From Gracilimonas amylolytica (GTDB lineage Bacteria > Bacteroidota > Rhodothermia > Balneolales > Balneolaceae): DNA of 64,000 bases. Made by a program: the position numbers and the translations under genes. A model generated the notes under the pieces. The model searched no databases. It was given only the letters and a program-made list of their open reading frames with translations, and was not told the origin of the DNA. Shown here in pieces: positions 17,125-25,108 of the stretch. Each line of letters begins with the position of its first letter. Within the stretch, counting starts at the first letter, position 1. The stretch spans positions 16,001 to 80,000 of the forward strand of contig NZ_PQBS01000004.1 in the NCBI RefSeq assembly GCF_002911695.1. The letters run 5' to 3'.

Positions 17125-17199
17125 AAATAAAGAGATGCTTACCGCCTCCGCCGCATTCAGGCTTTCTACTTTTTCTTGTCCGGGAGCTGATTCGATATT
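17125..17199 (-). pseudogene. Remnant: diverged second copy of the 3' end of the TrmH-family methyltransferase gene
   Basis: Read on the minus strand from 17196, this stretch encodes IESAPGQEKVESLNAA followed by EAVSISL. This matches the C-terminal motif 3 of the intact protein at 19299-20069 (IESASGQDKVESLNAA, VAVSIAL) at 19 of 23 residues. At base level, 17153-17196 matches 19345-19388 at about 39 of 44 positions. The homology begins directly beside the stop codon of the thioredoxin gene (17200) and fades after the SISL codons. No upstream methyltransferase domain remains. The differences are mostly conservative, so this is a diverged allele rather than a fresh duplication. Confidence 0.85.
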
Positions 17200-17835
17200 C
17201 TAATTAACAAGATGCTTACTTATGATATTTCGGTAATCTTGTTCGCGTTGTAATCCAACATATATCTCCCCTGCTACTATTGTAACTGGAACTGAAGAAA
17301 TTCCTATTTCTCTTACAATTAGTTTATTTGTTGACAAAGTATTTTCAAAATTACCTTCATCCATACATTCTTGAATTTCTTTTAAATATTTCGTCTTAAG
17401 AAACGGAATCTGATCAATATTTCTATCTGACACTACCTGCAAGCTGTCTTGATTTTCCATAAGATACTTATGCATTTTTAAATCATTTGCCTGCCCATAA
17501 TAGCATACAGAATTAGCAGCCGCCTGATATGTGGCTGAATTATCATCTGCTAAAGGTATTGGTACATGGATAATCTGAAATTTCCGGGTAAACTCATTTT
17601 GTAGTTTTGATAAAATTCTCTCTGATTCTTTACAGTAAGGGCATGAATAATCAAAAAAATTGTACACTTTAAAACTCGCATCTTTATTTCCTTTGGTAAA
17701 TCCGCTTAGCTCTTCCGGTAGCGGTTTATCAATAATAGTTATCGGTGGGGGAGCTTCATTATATTTTATATACACAAAGTAAAGAAACCCTAAAGCTAAC
17801 AAACCAAAGAATATGGTAGTTTTCATTTCTCTCAT
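17200..17835 (-). CDS. Membrane-anchored DsbA-like thioredoxin-fold oxidoreductase
   Basis: 211 residues. One N-terminal membrane anchor (residues 6-24) places the rest in the periplasm. A thioredoxin fold follows, with CPYC at residues 65-68 (NFFDYSCPYCKES), a helical insert (residues 90-165) and a cis-proline loop, ISSVPVTIVAG, near residue 183. This is the DsbA/DSBA-like family, which makes or shuffles disulfides in exported proteins. Start: ATG at 17835 one base after the stop of the lipoprotein gene; an internal ATG (MKTTIFF) at 17826 is also possible. It is the last gene of the islet, 3' of a four-cysteine exported peptide that is an obvious candidate substrate (inference). Codons are AT-rich compared with the flanks. 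Confidence 0.86.
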   Translation of the reverse strand: MREMKTTIFFGLLALGFLYFVYIKYNEAPPPITIIDKPLPEELSGFTKGNKDASFKVYNFFDYSCPYCKESERILSKLQNEFTRKFQIIHVPIPLADDNSATYQAAANSVCYYGQANDLKMHKYLMENQDSLQVVSDRNIDQIPFLKTKYLKEIQECMDEGNFENTLSTNKLIVREIGISSVPVTIVAGEIYVGLQREQDYRNIISKHLVN

Positions 17836-17836
17836 A

Positions 17837-18910
17837 TCATTTACTAACTACATTTAGCAACTGTATTCTATACTCATCCTGATCCTCATTGAGCATATTG
17901 ATCAAATACCCTTCTTTAGTTGACCCCATTGGGATTCCATCTATAGAAATCTCACCAATAAATGAATAATTTTTCTTTGAGTAAATTGCTGCTCTATGTA
18001 TAAAATCATTGAAATTTCTAGACTCAAAATAATCTTCTGTAGCCTGTCTAAAAATCAAAACAATATGTTCTTCATTGTCATACACAAAAAGAGAAGAACT
18101 TTGTTCATTTACTAACATTTCATGGTAAGCCTCCCTGTCATATATCATTTCTATAAACTCATCAGAAAGTTTAAAGGATTCAGGTTTAAAATCAATTCTG
18201 TGTTTTAATGAATAATTTTCTAATTCGTAAATTTGAATGTACGGTATTTTATAATGTGTTAGATAAATTAAACCTTCATTACAGTTAACGTGTAGTATTG
18301 GTTTTTTTAAAACATCTTTATTCCCTTGAAAAAAAGGATCTGAATAGCCAAAAGTTTTTTCTAATCTAAAATCAGAATCAAAAACACCGATGGTATTAAC
18401 TGAATCCTGATCTTCCTCTTGATAAAAACTAACACCTAAATACCAACTGTCTTTACATTGGGTCATGATGTTAGAAGTTATGTTAATCCCATCTTTAAAA
18501 TGATCCTCATGTGATTCTACACTATCATTACTTCGATTAAATTTTTTTATTAGAGCTGAGCTGTTATCCCTTACTGCCAAAGTTTTGTCATTTTGACTAA
18601 AACCGAAATAGCGTGATGATAAAATTTCAGCAGGGCCTCTTCCTTCTGAACCTATCTGTTCAATAAAATTACCGTCATAATCAACTAAAATTATACCTAC
18701 AGGACTTTTTGTATTCGAAAAACCAATTATATCACTTTGATTAGCTGAAGTGGCACGTGGATAAAAAGAAAATAATTTACTGGTGGCCGCTTCGTCTAAA
18801 GTAAATTCTTTCACTACCTCAAACTCAAATACCTCATTTTTTATTTCTCTATCCTTACAGCTAATAAACATTAGTAAAATTGAGAGAAGGAGTATTTTAA
18901 GGTTCCTCAT
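17837..18910 (-). CDS. Six-bladed beta-propeller lipoprotein (TolB-like/BF3526-type)
   Basis: 357 residues. Lipoprotein signal peptide with cysteine at position 18 (LLMFISCKDRE), so membrane anchored. The rest is beta-rich with propeller-type blades, and the telling motif is FIEQIGSEGRGPAEILS, the 'G-x-EGRGPGE' signature of the six-bladed propeller lipoproteins common in Bacteroidota. In that phylum I recall such lipoproteins beside very small exported peptides of the NVEALA type, an arrangement echoed here. The gene is AT-rich: 16 G/C in 60 bases at 18241-18300, against 27 in 60 at 20401-20460. It sits between the small peptide gene and the thioredoxin gene, all on the minus strand. The ligand is unknown. 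Confidence 0.8.
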   Translation of the reverse strand: MRNLKILLLSILLMFISCKDREIKNEVFEFEVVKEFTLDEAATSKLFSFYPRATSANQSDIIGFSNTKSPVGIILVDYDGNFIEQIGSEGRGPAEILSSRYFGFSQNDKTLAVRDNSSALIKKFNRSNDSVESHEDHFKDGINITSNIMTQCKDSWYLGVSFYQEEDQDSVNTIGVFDSDFRLEKTFGYSDPFFQGNKDVLKKPILHVNCNEGLIYLTHYKIPYIQIYELENYSLKHRIDFKPESFKLSDEFIEMIYDREAYHEMLVNEQSSSLFVYDNEEHIVLIFRQATEDYFESRNFNDFIHRAAIYSKKNYSFIGEISIDGIPMGSTKEGYLINMLNEDQDEYRIQLLNVVSK

Positions 18911-18927
18911 AAAAGCCTATTTTATAT

Positions 18928-18960
18928 TAATAAAGCCACACTCTTCGTGTGGCTTTATTA
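18928..18960 (-). terminator. 14-bp hairpin directly after the small peptide gene
   Basis: The stem 18928-18941 (TAATAAAGCCACAC read as T-A-A to C-A-C) pairs with 18947-18960, with loop TCTTC. It begins 13 bases after the peptide stop and ends 17 bases before the lipoprotein start. The stem base is A/T-rich, so U residues flank the GC core. It could end most transcripts after the peptide gene and let some read into the next two genes. Confidence 0.7.
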
Positions 18961-18973
18961 GTGCTATTTCTAT

Positions 18974-19195
18974 TCAATTTTCAATAGGTTTTGCAATACA
19001 AACAAAACAATCAACCGTTACCGGTTGCTTTATACATTCATATGTATTCGGATCTTCTTCTCCCCCATAACTTCTATCATCACATGTCCTAAATGCATTT
19101 GCATCCTGTTGGGCAAATATAAATACACCCGAAATAATGATTATAGTGCAAAACAATGTTTGAAGTACTTTGTTTAATTTACTCATTTTAACCAC
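18974..19195 (-). CDS. Small exported four-cysteine peptide precursor
   Basis: 73 residues; no family recognised. Residues about 9-27 form a hydrophobic signal segment, with a probable signal-peptidase site after DANA (residue 34). The mature part of about 39 residues carries cysteines at 38, 54, 63 and 66 and is acidic (FRTCDDRSYGGEEDPNTYEC, then two more cysteines in VDCFVC). The ATG at 19195 (MVKMSKL) and one at 19186 (MSKL) are both possible. It heads a three-gene minus-strand set with a propeller lipoprotein and a DsbA-like protein, and a hairpin follows at once. Size, signal and neighbours recall the NVEALA-type leader peptides of Bacteroides, but the NVEALA motif itself is absent. It could be a signalling, toxic or structural peptide; unresolved. 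Confidence 0.72.
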   Translation of the reverse strand: MVKMSKLNKVLQTLFCTIIIISGVFIFAQQDANAFRTCDDRSYGGEEDPNTYECIKQPVTVDCFVCIAKPIEN

Positions 19196-19298
19196 CTAAT
19201 TATTGATATTATATTAATTTAGGAGTAAGCAAATAATTAAAAAAAAAATCAATAATACAAATCGATTTTACATCACTCATAGAAACTAGAAGATACAT

Positions 19299-20069
19299 TC
19301 ACCGTGAGTGCAACTTCCACAAAGCAATACTGACGGCTACAGCAGCATTCAGGCTTTCTACTTTGTCCTGTCCGGAGGCGGATTCGATCTTTACTTTTTT
19401 TCTTCCTGAATTCAACAAATTTTTGTTAATGCCATTCCCTTCATTGCCCACAACCAAAATGGTCTTTTTTGTGGGTTGAACCGATCTTAAAGGCTCAGCC
19501 GATTCCCCCCCATCCAATAACATCACTTGCCAACCTGAGTTTTCAAGTTCATTAACAATATCTTCAAGATCACCCGTTAAAACGGGGATACTACCCGTAG
19601 CCCCCGCCGTGCTTCTCACTACCTTGGGATGATAGACATCCACACTTCCTTTTCCGGCTATCAAAGCCTTTGCCCCAAACCATGCTGCTGTTCTTAGAAT
19701 AGTCCCCATATTTCCGGGATCCTGAATGGCATCCGTCGCTACAATAATGCCGGTTTCTACGGCTAATTTTTCGAGCTGAATTTCCTCCGGCATCTTACAA
19801 ACCGCCAAAATTCCCTGTGGATTATCCGTATCCGCCACTTCAGTAAAAACTTCATCCTCTAAAACACAGACCTCGAGACCCTTGAACCTTCCCTCTTGAA
19901 CCTCGAACCTTTCTCCAATAAAAATCGCCTCCATCTCAATCAACCCATTCTCAACCACCTGCTCAACGGCCCGCTCTCCCTCAACAACAAACCGCTGCTC
20001 TTTTTCACGGTACTTTTTACGGTTCAGTTTTCGTAATAACTTGATCTCGTTGTTCGATGCTTTTCTCAT
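19299..20069 (-). CDS. TrmH/SpoU-family RNA 2'-O-ribose methyltransferase
   Basis: 256 residues. The N-terminal substrate-binding domain (residues 1-95, with KKYREKEQRFVVEGERAVEQ) resembles the RlmB/TsnR-like group. It is followed by a SPOUT knot domain with motif 1 DPGNMGTILRTAAWFG, motif 2 ILVVGNEGNGI and motif 3 VESLNAAVAVSIALW. These are the SAM-binding trefoil-knot motifs. It probably methylates a 23S rRNA ribose; the exact site cannot be assigned. The gene is intact. A diverged second copy of its last 70-odd bases lies 2.2 kb downstream at 17125-17199, and the AT-rich three-gene islet lies between the two. The islet therefore appears to have been inserted at this gene's 3' end. Confidence 0.9.
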   Translation of the reverse strand: MRKASNNEIKLLRKLNRKKYREKEQRFVVEGERAVEQVVENGLIEMEAIFIGERFEVQEGRFKGLEVCVLEDEVFTEVADTDNPQGILAVCKMPEEIQLEKLAVETGIIVATDAIQDPGNMGTILRTAAWFGAKALIAGKGSVDVYHPKVVRSTAGATGSIPVLTGDLEDIVNELENSGWQVMLLDGGESAEPLRSVQPTKKTILVVGNEGNGINKNLLNSGRKKVKIESASGQDKVESLNAAVAVSIALWKLHSR

Positions 20070-20079
20070 GTTTTAAGAA

Positions 20080-20142
20080 TACAGAACTCAGAAGACAGAA
20101 TACAGTGTTTAAACTGATTTCCGCGTTCTGTTTTCTGTCAGC
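20080..20142. repeat. Imperfect palindromic microrepeat (CAGAA/GACAGAA type)
   Basis: Left side carries ACAGAACTCAGAAGACAGAA; the right side TTCTGTTTTCTGTC (about 20126-20139) is its near reverse complement. It lies between the divergent methyltransferase and dehydrogenase genes. Such short CAGAA-type palindromes are common intergenic filler in this group as I recall. Confidence 0.55.
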
Positions 20143-20181
20143 ATACTTCCCTATCTTTATTGAAATTTCAGCTAAAAAATT

Positions 20182-21696
20182 ATGACTATGGAGTTTCTGA
20201 AAACACTAGGAATTGAAGGCATTAATCCTGGCACAAGTACAGGGCGCAAACATATTGAAAGCAAGGAAACCATCAGCAGTTTCACCCCTACTAATGGTGA
20301 GAAGATCGCTACAGTTGGCGTCACGTCAAGAGAACAATATGACCGCGTGGTTGAAGAAGCTCAAAAAGCCTATCAGGTTTGGAGTAACATGCCTGCTCCC
20401 CAGCGTGGAGAGATCGTTCGTCAGATCGGACAAAAATTACGTGAATACAAGGAACCACTTGGAAAACTGGTTACCTATGAGATGGGTAAGATCTATCAGG
20501 AAGGCTTGGGTGAAGTTCAGGAAATGATCGACATCTGTGATTTTGCAGTAGGTCAGTCGCGCATGCTTTACGGGAAGACCATGCATAGTGAGCGTCCTGA
20601 ACACAGAATGTACGAGCAATGGCATCCACTTGGAATTGTTGGCATCATCTCAGCCTTTAACTTTCCGGTTGCCGTTTGGAGCTGGAACGCTATGATTGCT
20701 GCCGTTTGTGGTAACGTGATGATCTGGAAAGGTTCAGAGAAAACTCCTCTTTGCGGAGTCGCAGTTCAGAAGATCGTCGCTAAAGTTTTGAAGGAAAATG
20801 ATCTTCCTGAAGGAATATTTAACCTGGTAACCGGAGACCGTCAGGTAGGTGAATGGATGACCGAAGATACCCGTATTCCACTTATTTCGGCTACCGGCTC
20901 TATCCGTATGGGTAAAGAGGTAGGAAAAACGGTCGCATCCCGATTAGGTAAAACGATCCTTGAACTCGGTGGAAACAACGCCATCATCATTTCTGAACAT
21001 GCAGATATCGAAATGGCGATACGTGCCACCGTATTTGGAGCCGTGGGAACCTGTGGTCAGCGTTGTACTTCCACACGTCGTTTGATCATCCATGAATCAG
21101 TATATGATCAGGTTAAAGAACGACTGATGAATATTTATGACAACATCACGATCGGTGATCCTTTGGAGGAAACCACATTGGTTGGGCCAATGATCGATCA
21201 GGATGCCATCAACAACATGCAAAATGCATTGAAAGAGATCGAAAAAGAAGGCGGTAAAGTCATCTACGGTGGCGATGTTCTTGAAGAAGATGGATTTTAC
21301 GTACGGCCGGCTTTAGCAGAAGTTGAAAATCACTATGAGATCGTTCAGGAAGAAACCTTTGCACCAATTCTCTACCTGATGAAGTTCAAAGACATGGATG
21401 AAGCTATTGCCATGCATAACGGTGTAAAACAAGGACTCAGTTCAGCCATGTTCACATTGAATATGCGTGAAGCTGAAACCTTCCTAAGTGCCCGCGGCTC
21501 TGATTGTGGGATCGCCAATATCAATATTGGTACCAGCGGTGCTGAAATTGGTGGTGCCTTTGGTGGTGAGAAAGAAACCGGTGGCGGACGTGAATCCGGT
21601 TCTGATGCTTGGAAAGCTTACATGCGTCGCCAAACCAATACCATGAACTGGGGTGATTCTTTGCCACTGGCTCAGGGCATCGACTTCGACGTTTAA
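20182..21696 (+). CDS. ALDH7-type aldehyde dehydrogenase (aminoadipate-semialdehyde/piperideine-6-carboxylate dehydrogenase-like)
   Basis: 504 residues. NAD(P)-dependent oxidation of an aldehyde to an acid. Shows the Rossmann-region ISAFNFPVAVWSWNAMIA, the ATGSIRMGKEV loop, the general-base motif ILELGGNNAII and the catalytic cysteine in GTCGQRCTSTRRL near residue 294. ELGGNN with GQRCTSTRR is typical of ALDH7 (antiquitin/AmaB), which oxidises alpha-aminoadipic semialdehyde in lysine catabolism. ETGGGRESGSDAWK near the end is also ALDH7-like. No lysine-catabolic neighbour is present, so the physiological substrate remains an inference. The ATG at 20182 gives MTMEFLKTLGI; the second ATG at 20188 is equally plausible. 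A 36-bp hairpin follows the stop. Confidence 0.9.
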   Translation: MTMEFLKTLGIEGINPGTSTGRKHIESKETISSFTPTNGEKIATVGVTSREQYDRVVEEAQKAYQVWSNMPAPQRGEIVRQIGQKLREYKEPLGKLVTYEMGKIYQEGLGEVQEMIDICDFAVGQSRMLYGKTMHSERPEHRMYEQWHPLGIVGIISAFNFPVAVWSWNAMIAAVCGNVMIWKGSEKTPLCGVAVQKIVAKVLKENDLPEGIFNLVTGDRQVGEWMTEDTRIPLISATGSIRMGKEVGKTVASRLGKTILELGGNNAIIISEHADIEMAIRATVFGAVGTCGQRCTSTRRLIIHESVYDQVKERLMNIYDNITIGDPLEETTLVGPMIDQDAINNMQNALKEIEKEGGKVIYGGDVLEEDGFYVRPALAEVENHYEIVQEETFAPILYLMKFKDMDEAIAMHNGVKQGLSSAMFTLNMREAETFLSARGSDCGIANINIGTSGAEIGGAFGGEKETGGGRESGSDAWKAYMRRQTNTMNWGDSLPLAQGIDFDV

Positions 21697-21713
21697 TGAT
21701 TTGTAATTAATAA

Positions 21714-21749
21714 TAATGTAGGGACACTAGATCTTGTGTCCCTACATTA
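21714..21749. terminator. Perfect 14-bp hairpin, second copy of the 36-bp dispersed element
   Basis: Left arm TAATGTAGGGACAC (21714-21727), loop TAGATCTT, right arm GTGTCCCTACATTA (21736-21749). Between two convergent genes, 17 bases after the dehydrogenase stop. It shares length, outer stem and the GATCTT loop with 983-1018; the two differing stem pairs are both compensated. Probably a bidirectional terminator and a mobile or REP-like palindrome. Confidence 0.7.
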
Positions 21750-21762
21750 ATTTATTTCTTCT

Positions 21763-22347
21763 CTAATTATGCTTGATCTCGGTTCCTAATACCTTCAGGA
21801 ACTCGGCCAGCCATTTTTGATGTCCGGGCCATGCCGGTGAGGTTACCAGATTTCCATCAACTACGGCTTCAGTAGGCTGAACCTCTTTATAGTTAGCCCC
21901 ACAGGCCTCCATTTCAGGACCACAGGCCGGATAAGCGGTCAGTGTTTTCCCTTCTATCCCACCGGTTCTGGCAAATATCTGTAGGCCGTGGCAAATGGCT
22001 GCAATCGGTTTATCCTCATCCAGAAAATGTTTGACCTTAGACACCACTTCATCATTCAATCTGAGATATTCAGGAGCTCTCCCTCCCGGCAGAACCAAGG
22101 CATCGTAATCTTCCGGATCGGCTTTGTCAAAATCATAGTTGAGCGTAAAATTATGCCCTTGCAGTTCTTTATAGGTTTGATCTCCTACAAAATCATGAAC
22201 GGCCGTTGGGCAGGTATCTCCCTTTTTCTTATCAGGACAGACGGCATGGACTTCATGCCCAACCATCTGCAAGGCCTGAAACGGCACCATGATCTCAAGG
22301 TCTTCTCCATAGTCTCCAACGATCATCAATATTTTCTTAGCTGCCAT
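21763..22347 (-). CDS. DJ-1/PfpI-family protein
   Basis: 194 residues with a glutamine-amidotransferase-like fold. The nucleophile elbow is [14 protein letters not shown] (Cys about residue 119), and the acidic residue expected near the N-terminus is present ([19 protein letters not shown]). [19 protein letters not shown] carries the oxyanion region. Members act as cysteine proteases/chaperones, glyoxalases or deglycases; the [15 protein letters not shown] end resembles the PfpI/YhbO-type oxidative-stress proteins. Which activity applies cannot be told. It is monocistronic and convergent with the dehydrogenase gene; its promoter is shared with the divergent gene at 22524. Confidence 0.9.
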   Translation of the reverse strand: MAAKKILMIVGDYGEDLEIMVPFQALQMVGHEVHAVCPDKKKGDTCPTAVHDFVGDQTYKELQGHNFTLNYDFDKADPEDYDALVLPGGRAPEYLRLNDEVVSKVKHFLDEDKPIAAICHGLQIFARTGGIEGKTLTAYPACGPEMEACGANYKEVQPTEAVVDGNLVTSPAWPGHQKWLAEFLKVLGTEIKHN

Positions 22348-22453
22348 AATGGTACTCCTGTTTTTATTGCGATTGTATCTTTTATAATGTATTTCAGGTT
22401 TAAAAGGTTCTTTTGTAGCTGATAAAATGCTGTGTTTTGAAAATTACCCTATA

Positions 22454-22497
22454 CCCTTCCCGCAGCCTCAGGATGCATCGTGAGGCTACGGGAAGGG
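22454..22497. promoter_or_regulatory. Long GC-rich hairpin (17-bp stem, one mismatch) in a divergent promoter region
   Basis: CCCTTCCCGCAGCCTCA (22454-22470) pairs with TGAGGCTACGGGAAGGG (22481-22497) apart from one C/A mismatch; the ten-base loop contains the palindrome GATGCATC. It ends 26 bases before the ATG of the small membrane protein. It could be a cis-regulatory RNA hairpin, an operator or a REP-like repeat. No terminator U-run follows. Confidence 0.6.
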
Positions 22498-22523
22498 AAA
22501 GATGTGGGATTAAATTTTGTACC

Positions 22524-22769
22524 ATGAAAATAAAAATACCCTCAAAGGAAGAACATAAAAAGAATCAGAAAAGAAAACGGATAAGTGGCCTATCCGGTCT
22601 GCTTTTTGGGTTTAGCTTTTTTGGATTAGCCGGGATCAGGATCTTCCGATATGGCTTTGATGAAGTAGAGACCTATACCTGGGTTGCGCTTGGTTTTGGT
22701 GTTTTCTCTTTTGGTTGGTTAGCTTTTAATTATGGCGAAGCTTTTTGGAACACACTCTTCAGATATTAA
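22524..22769 (+). CDS. Small two-helix membrane protein of unknown function
   Basis: 81 residues from the ATG at 22524 (MKIKIPSKEEHKKNQKRKR). A longer frame from 22437 runs through the hairpin and reads unlike protein, so it is rejected. A highly basic N-terminus (residues 1-22) precedes two membrane segments, about 24-43 (GLLFGFSFFGLAGI) and 52-72 (TWVALGFGVFSFGWLAF). Positive-inside bias predicts both ends in the cytoplasm. No family recognised. It stands alone, preceded by a strong hairpin and followed by a bidirectional terminator. Confidence 0.65.
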   Translation: MKIKIPSKEEHKKNQKRKRISGLSGLLFGFSFFGLAGIRIFRYGFDEVETYTWVALGFGVFSFGWLAFNYGEAFWNTLFRY

Positions 22770-22779
22770 AAGCATAAAA

Positions 22780-22810
22780 AAACCCCGTCCATAAAATATG
22801 CACGGGGTTT
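22780..22810. terminator. Bidirectional intrinsic terminator
   Basis: AAACCCCGT (22780-22788) pairs with ACGGGGTTT (22802-22810). A-runs lie before it and T-runs after it, so it works for both the small membrane gene (plus) and hppA (minus). Confidence 0.88.
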
Positions 22811-22831
22811 AAATTTTTAGCTGACTAAGCT

Positions 22832-25057
22832 TTAGATCATAGTAGCAATTACAAGAGCTACTACTGACATCAGCTTAAGCAGGATGTTCAGTGAAGGACC
22901 GGAAGTATCCTTGAAAGGATCACCAACCGTATCTCCAACTACACCGGCCTTGTGAGGCTCAGAGCCTTTTCCATATTCAACACCGTCGATGGTCACGCCT
23001 TCCTCGATCATCTTCTTGGCGTTATCCCAGGCACCACCGGCATTAGACTGAAACAGAGCCATAAGTACACCTGCAGAGGTTACACCGGCGAGAAGCCCAC
23101 CCAGCATCTGAGCACCCAGCGTAGGGTCATCACTGATGAAGCCCGGTACAAATCCAAACAATACCGGTACTACAACCGCCAAGGTTCCCGGAAGAACCAT
23201 TTCACGGATAGAAGCAGCTGTTGAGATCTCAACACACTTCTCATACTCAGCTTTTCCATCGGCCGCTTCAAATGCAGCACGATCTTCTTCTGACCAGTCT
23301 GCCAGCTTTTTGCCTTCATTATTGTTCATGGCAGTTAAAGCTTTCTTCAACTCAGGAATATCCTTGAACTGACGACGAACTTCCTCGATCATACTCATAG
23401 CAGCACGTCCCACAGCATTCATAGAAAGTGCTGAGAAAAGGAACGGTAACATCGCTCCAATAAACAACGCAGCCATTACAGATGGGGAAGTAATATCAAT
23501 GCCCATCAATTGGGTTTCATGAGTAGCATTGTAGGCTGTAATAAACGCAGCAAACAGGGCCAATGCGGTAAGAGCCGCAGAACCGATGGCAAAACCTTTA
23601 CCAATTGCCGCGGTTGTATTACCAACAGCATCCAGCTTATCAGTACGCTCTCGTACTTCTCCTGGAAGTTCTGCCATTTCAGCAATCCCACCGGCGTTAT
23701 CAGAGATCGGGCCATAAGCATCAACAGCCAGCTGAATACCAGTGTTAGAAAGCATTCCAACAGCCGCGATCGCAATACCGTAAAGACCGGCAAATTCGTA
23801 GGCACCAATAATTGCAAGCGCAATGATGATGATCGGGATTGCCGTTGAGATCATTCCCACACCAAGACCGGCAATAATATTCGTTGCAGAACCTGTCACA
23901 GATTGTTTCACAATAGACCATACCGGTTTAGTTCCGGTTCCTGTGTAATGCTCTGTAATAAGACCAATTGAAAGTCCGGCAGCCAATCCAAAGATGGTAG
24001 CCCAGAATACACCGGTACTGCTATATACTTCACCGTTGAATGTCCATGTTTCAGGCAACATCCAGGTGATGATAAAGAAAGAGGCTACCAACATGACAGC
24101 AGCAGACAAAAACTCACCCAGGTTAAGGGCTTTTTGTGGATCACCACCTTCTTTAACACGTACAAAGAAGGTTCCCATGATGGAAGTCAGAATTCCAACA
24201 CCTGCCAGAACTAATGGCAGGATCACAGCGGAAAGACCATTAAAGGCATCTGCCCATGCAGCACCATCTATAGTGGCACCCGCAATAAAAGCAGCACCCA
24301 ATACCATAGTACCAATAATTGAACCTACATAAGATTCGAAAAGGTCAGCACCCATTCCGGCTACGTCACCTACATTGTCACCCACATTATCTGCAATGGT
24401 TGCAGGATTTAAAGGGTGATCTTCAGGAATACCGGCTTCAACTTTACCTACAAGGTCAGCGCCAACATCAGCGGCTTTGGTATAAATACCACCGCCCACA
24501 CGTGCAAACAGAGCAATGGATGAAGCTCCAAATGAGAAACCGGTTACAACGGCCAGTACTTTATTTACGGCTCCGGCTCCTTCAAGTCCAAAGTGCATTC
24601 CAAAGATGATGAACAGCAAACTCAATCCAAGAACTCCAAGGCCAACTACACCAAGACCCATAACAGATCCACCGGCAAACGCAACTTCAAGACCTTTACC
24701 AAGGCTTGTACGCGCTGCATGTGTTGTTCTGACATTAGCTTTAGTGGCAACTTTCATACCAATAAAACCGGCTAATCCGGAACAAATAGCTCCTACAACA
24801 AATGATATGGCTACCATCCAGCTGGAAGTGGTAGGGTCGGCACTGAATGCAAGAAGTACAGCTACCACACCTACAAAAATGGCCAGTACGCGATATTCGG
24901 CTTTAAGAAAGGCCATGGCGCCACTTGCAATACTTTTGCTAATGCGCTCCATGCGTTCTGTTCCAATTTCCTGTTTTGATACCCAGGATGTTTTAAAGAT
25001 GGTGTACAGAAGTGCGATCACTCCGGCCACCGGTATAAAATAGATTATGTTATCCAT
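22832..25057 (-). CDS. hppA: Membrane-bound ion-translocating pyrophosphatase, K+-dependent type
   Basis: 741 residues, about 16 membrane helices. Hydrolyses pyrophosphate and pumps Na+ and/or H+ out of the cytoplasm. The substrate motifs are complete: [48 protein letters not shown] and [13 protein letters not shown]. The key diagnostic position reads [10 protein letters not shown], with Ala where K+-independent enzymes have Lys; established work links this Ala to K+ dependence. The Na+ versus H+ choice depends on an intramembrane Glu position that I do not assign. It lies 51 bases downstream of pth; a message running prs-rplY-pth-hppA is possible, linking PPi-producing nucleotide synthesis to PPi use. 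It ends at the terminator 22780-22810. Confidence 0.96.
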   Translation of the reverse strand: MDNIIYFIPVAGVIALLYTIFKTSWVSKQEIGTERMERISKSIASGAMAFLKAEYRVLAIFVGVVAVLLAFSADPTTSSWMVAISFVVGAICSGLAGFIGMKVATKANVRTTHAARTSLGKGLEVAFAGGSVMGLGVVGLGVLGLSLLFIIFGMHFGLEGAGAVNKVLAVVTGFSFGASSIALFARVGGGIYTKAADVGADLVGKVEAGIPEDHPLNPATIADNVGDNVGDVAGMGADLFESYVGSIIGTMVLGAAFIAGATIDGAAWADAFNGLSAVILPLVLAGVGILTSIMGTFFVRVKEGGDPQKALNLGEFLSAAVMLVASFFIITWMLPETWTFNGEVYSSTGVFWATIFGLAAGLSIGLITEHYTGTGTKPVWSIVKQSVTGSATNIIAGLGVGMISTAIPIIIIALAIIGAYEFAGLYGIAIAAVGMLSNTGIQLAVDAYGPISDNAGGIAEMAELPGEVRERTDKLDAVGNTTAAIGKGFAIGSAALTALALFAAFITAYNATHETQLMGIDITSPSVMAALFIGAMLPFLFSALSMNAVGRAAMSMIEEVRRQFKDIPELKKALTAMNNNEGKKLADWSEEDRAAFEAADGKAEYEKCVEISTAASIREMVLPGTLAVVVPVLFGFVPGFISDDPTLGAQMLGGLLAGVTSAGVLMALFQSNAGGAWDNAKKMIEEGVTIDGVEYGKGSEPHKAGVVGDTVGDPFKDTSGPSLNILLKLMSVVALVIATMI

Positions 25058-25108
25058 TGTTTCCCGTTACGTAGTTAAAGTTCAATAAGTCGGTTAAGAG
25101 ACCTATGG

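Larger units (their letters stand above)
16868..17199. other. 332-base gene-free stretch: phoH promoter side, heptamer array, gene remnant
   Basis: Contents in order: about 130 bases upstream of phoH with no clear promoter that I can name; a nine-copy heptanucleotide array (17002-17064); a short segment with ACTGATAACTG microrepeat character (about 17112-17124); and a diverged copy of a methyltransferase gene end (17125-17199). No intact gene is visible. Confidence 0.75.

Noticed and set aside
22437..22523. Upstream extension of the small membrane protein to 22437
   Set aside because: The extension runs through both arms of the hairpin at 22454-22497 and has no protein character.
24319..25043. 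Long antisense open frames opposite hppA
   Set aside because: They mirror the strongly conserved hppA coding frame and have no protein-like motifs.
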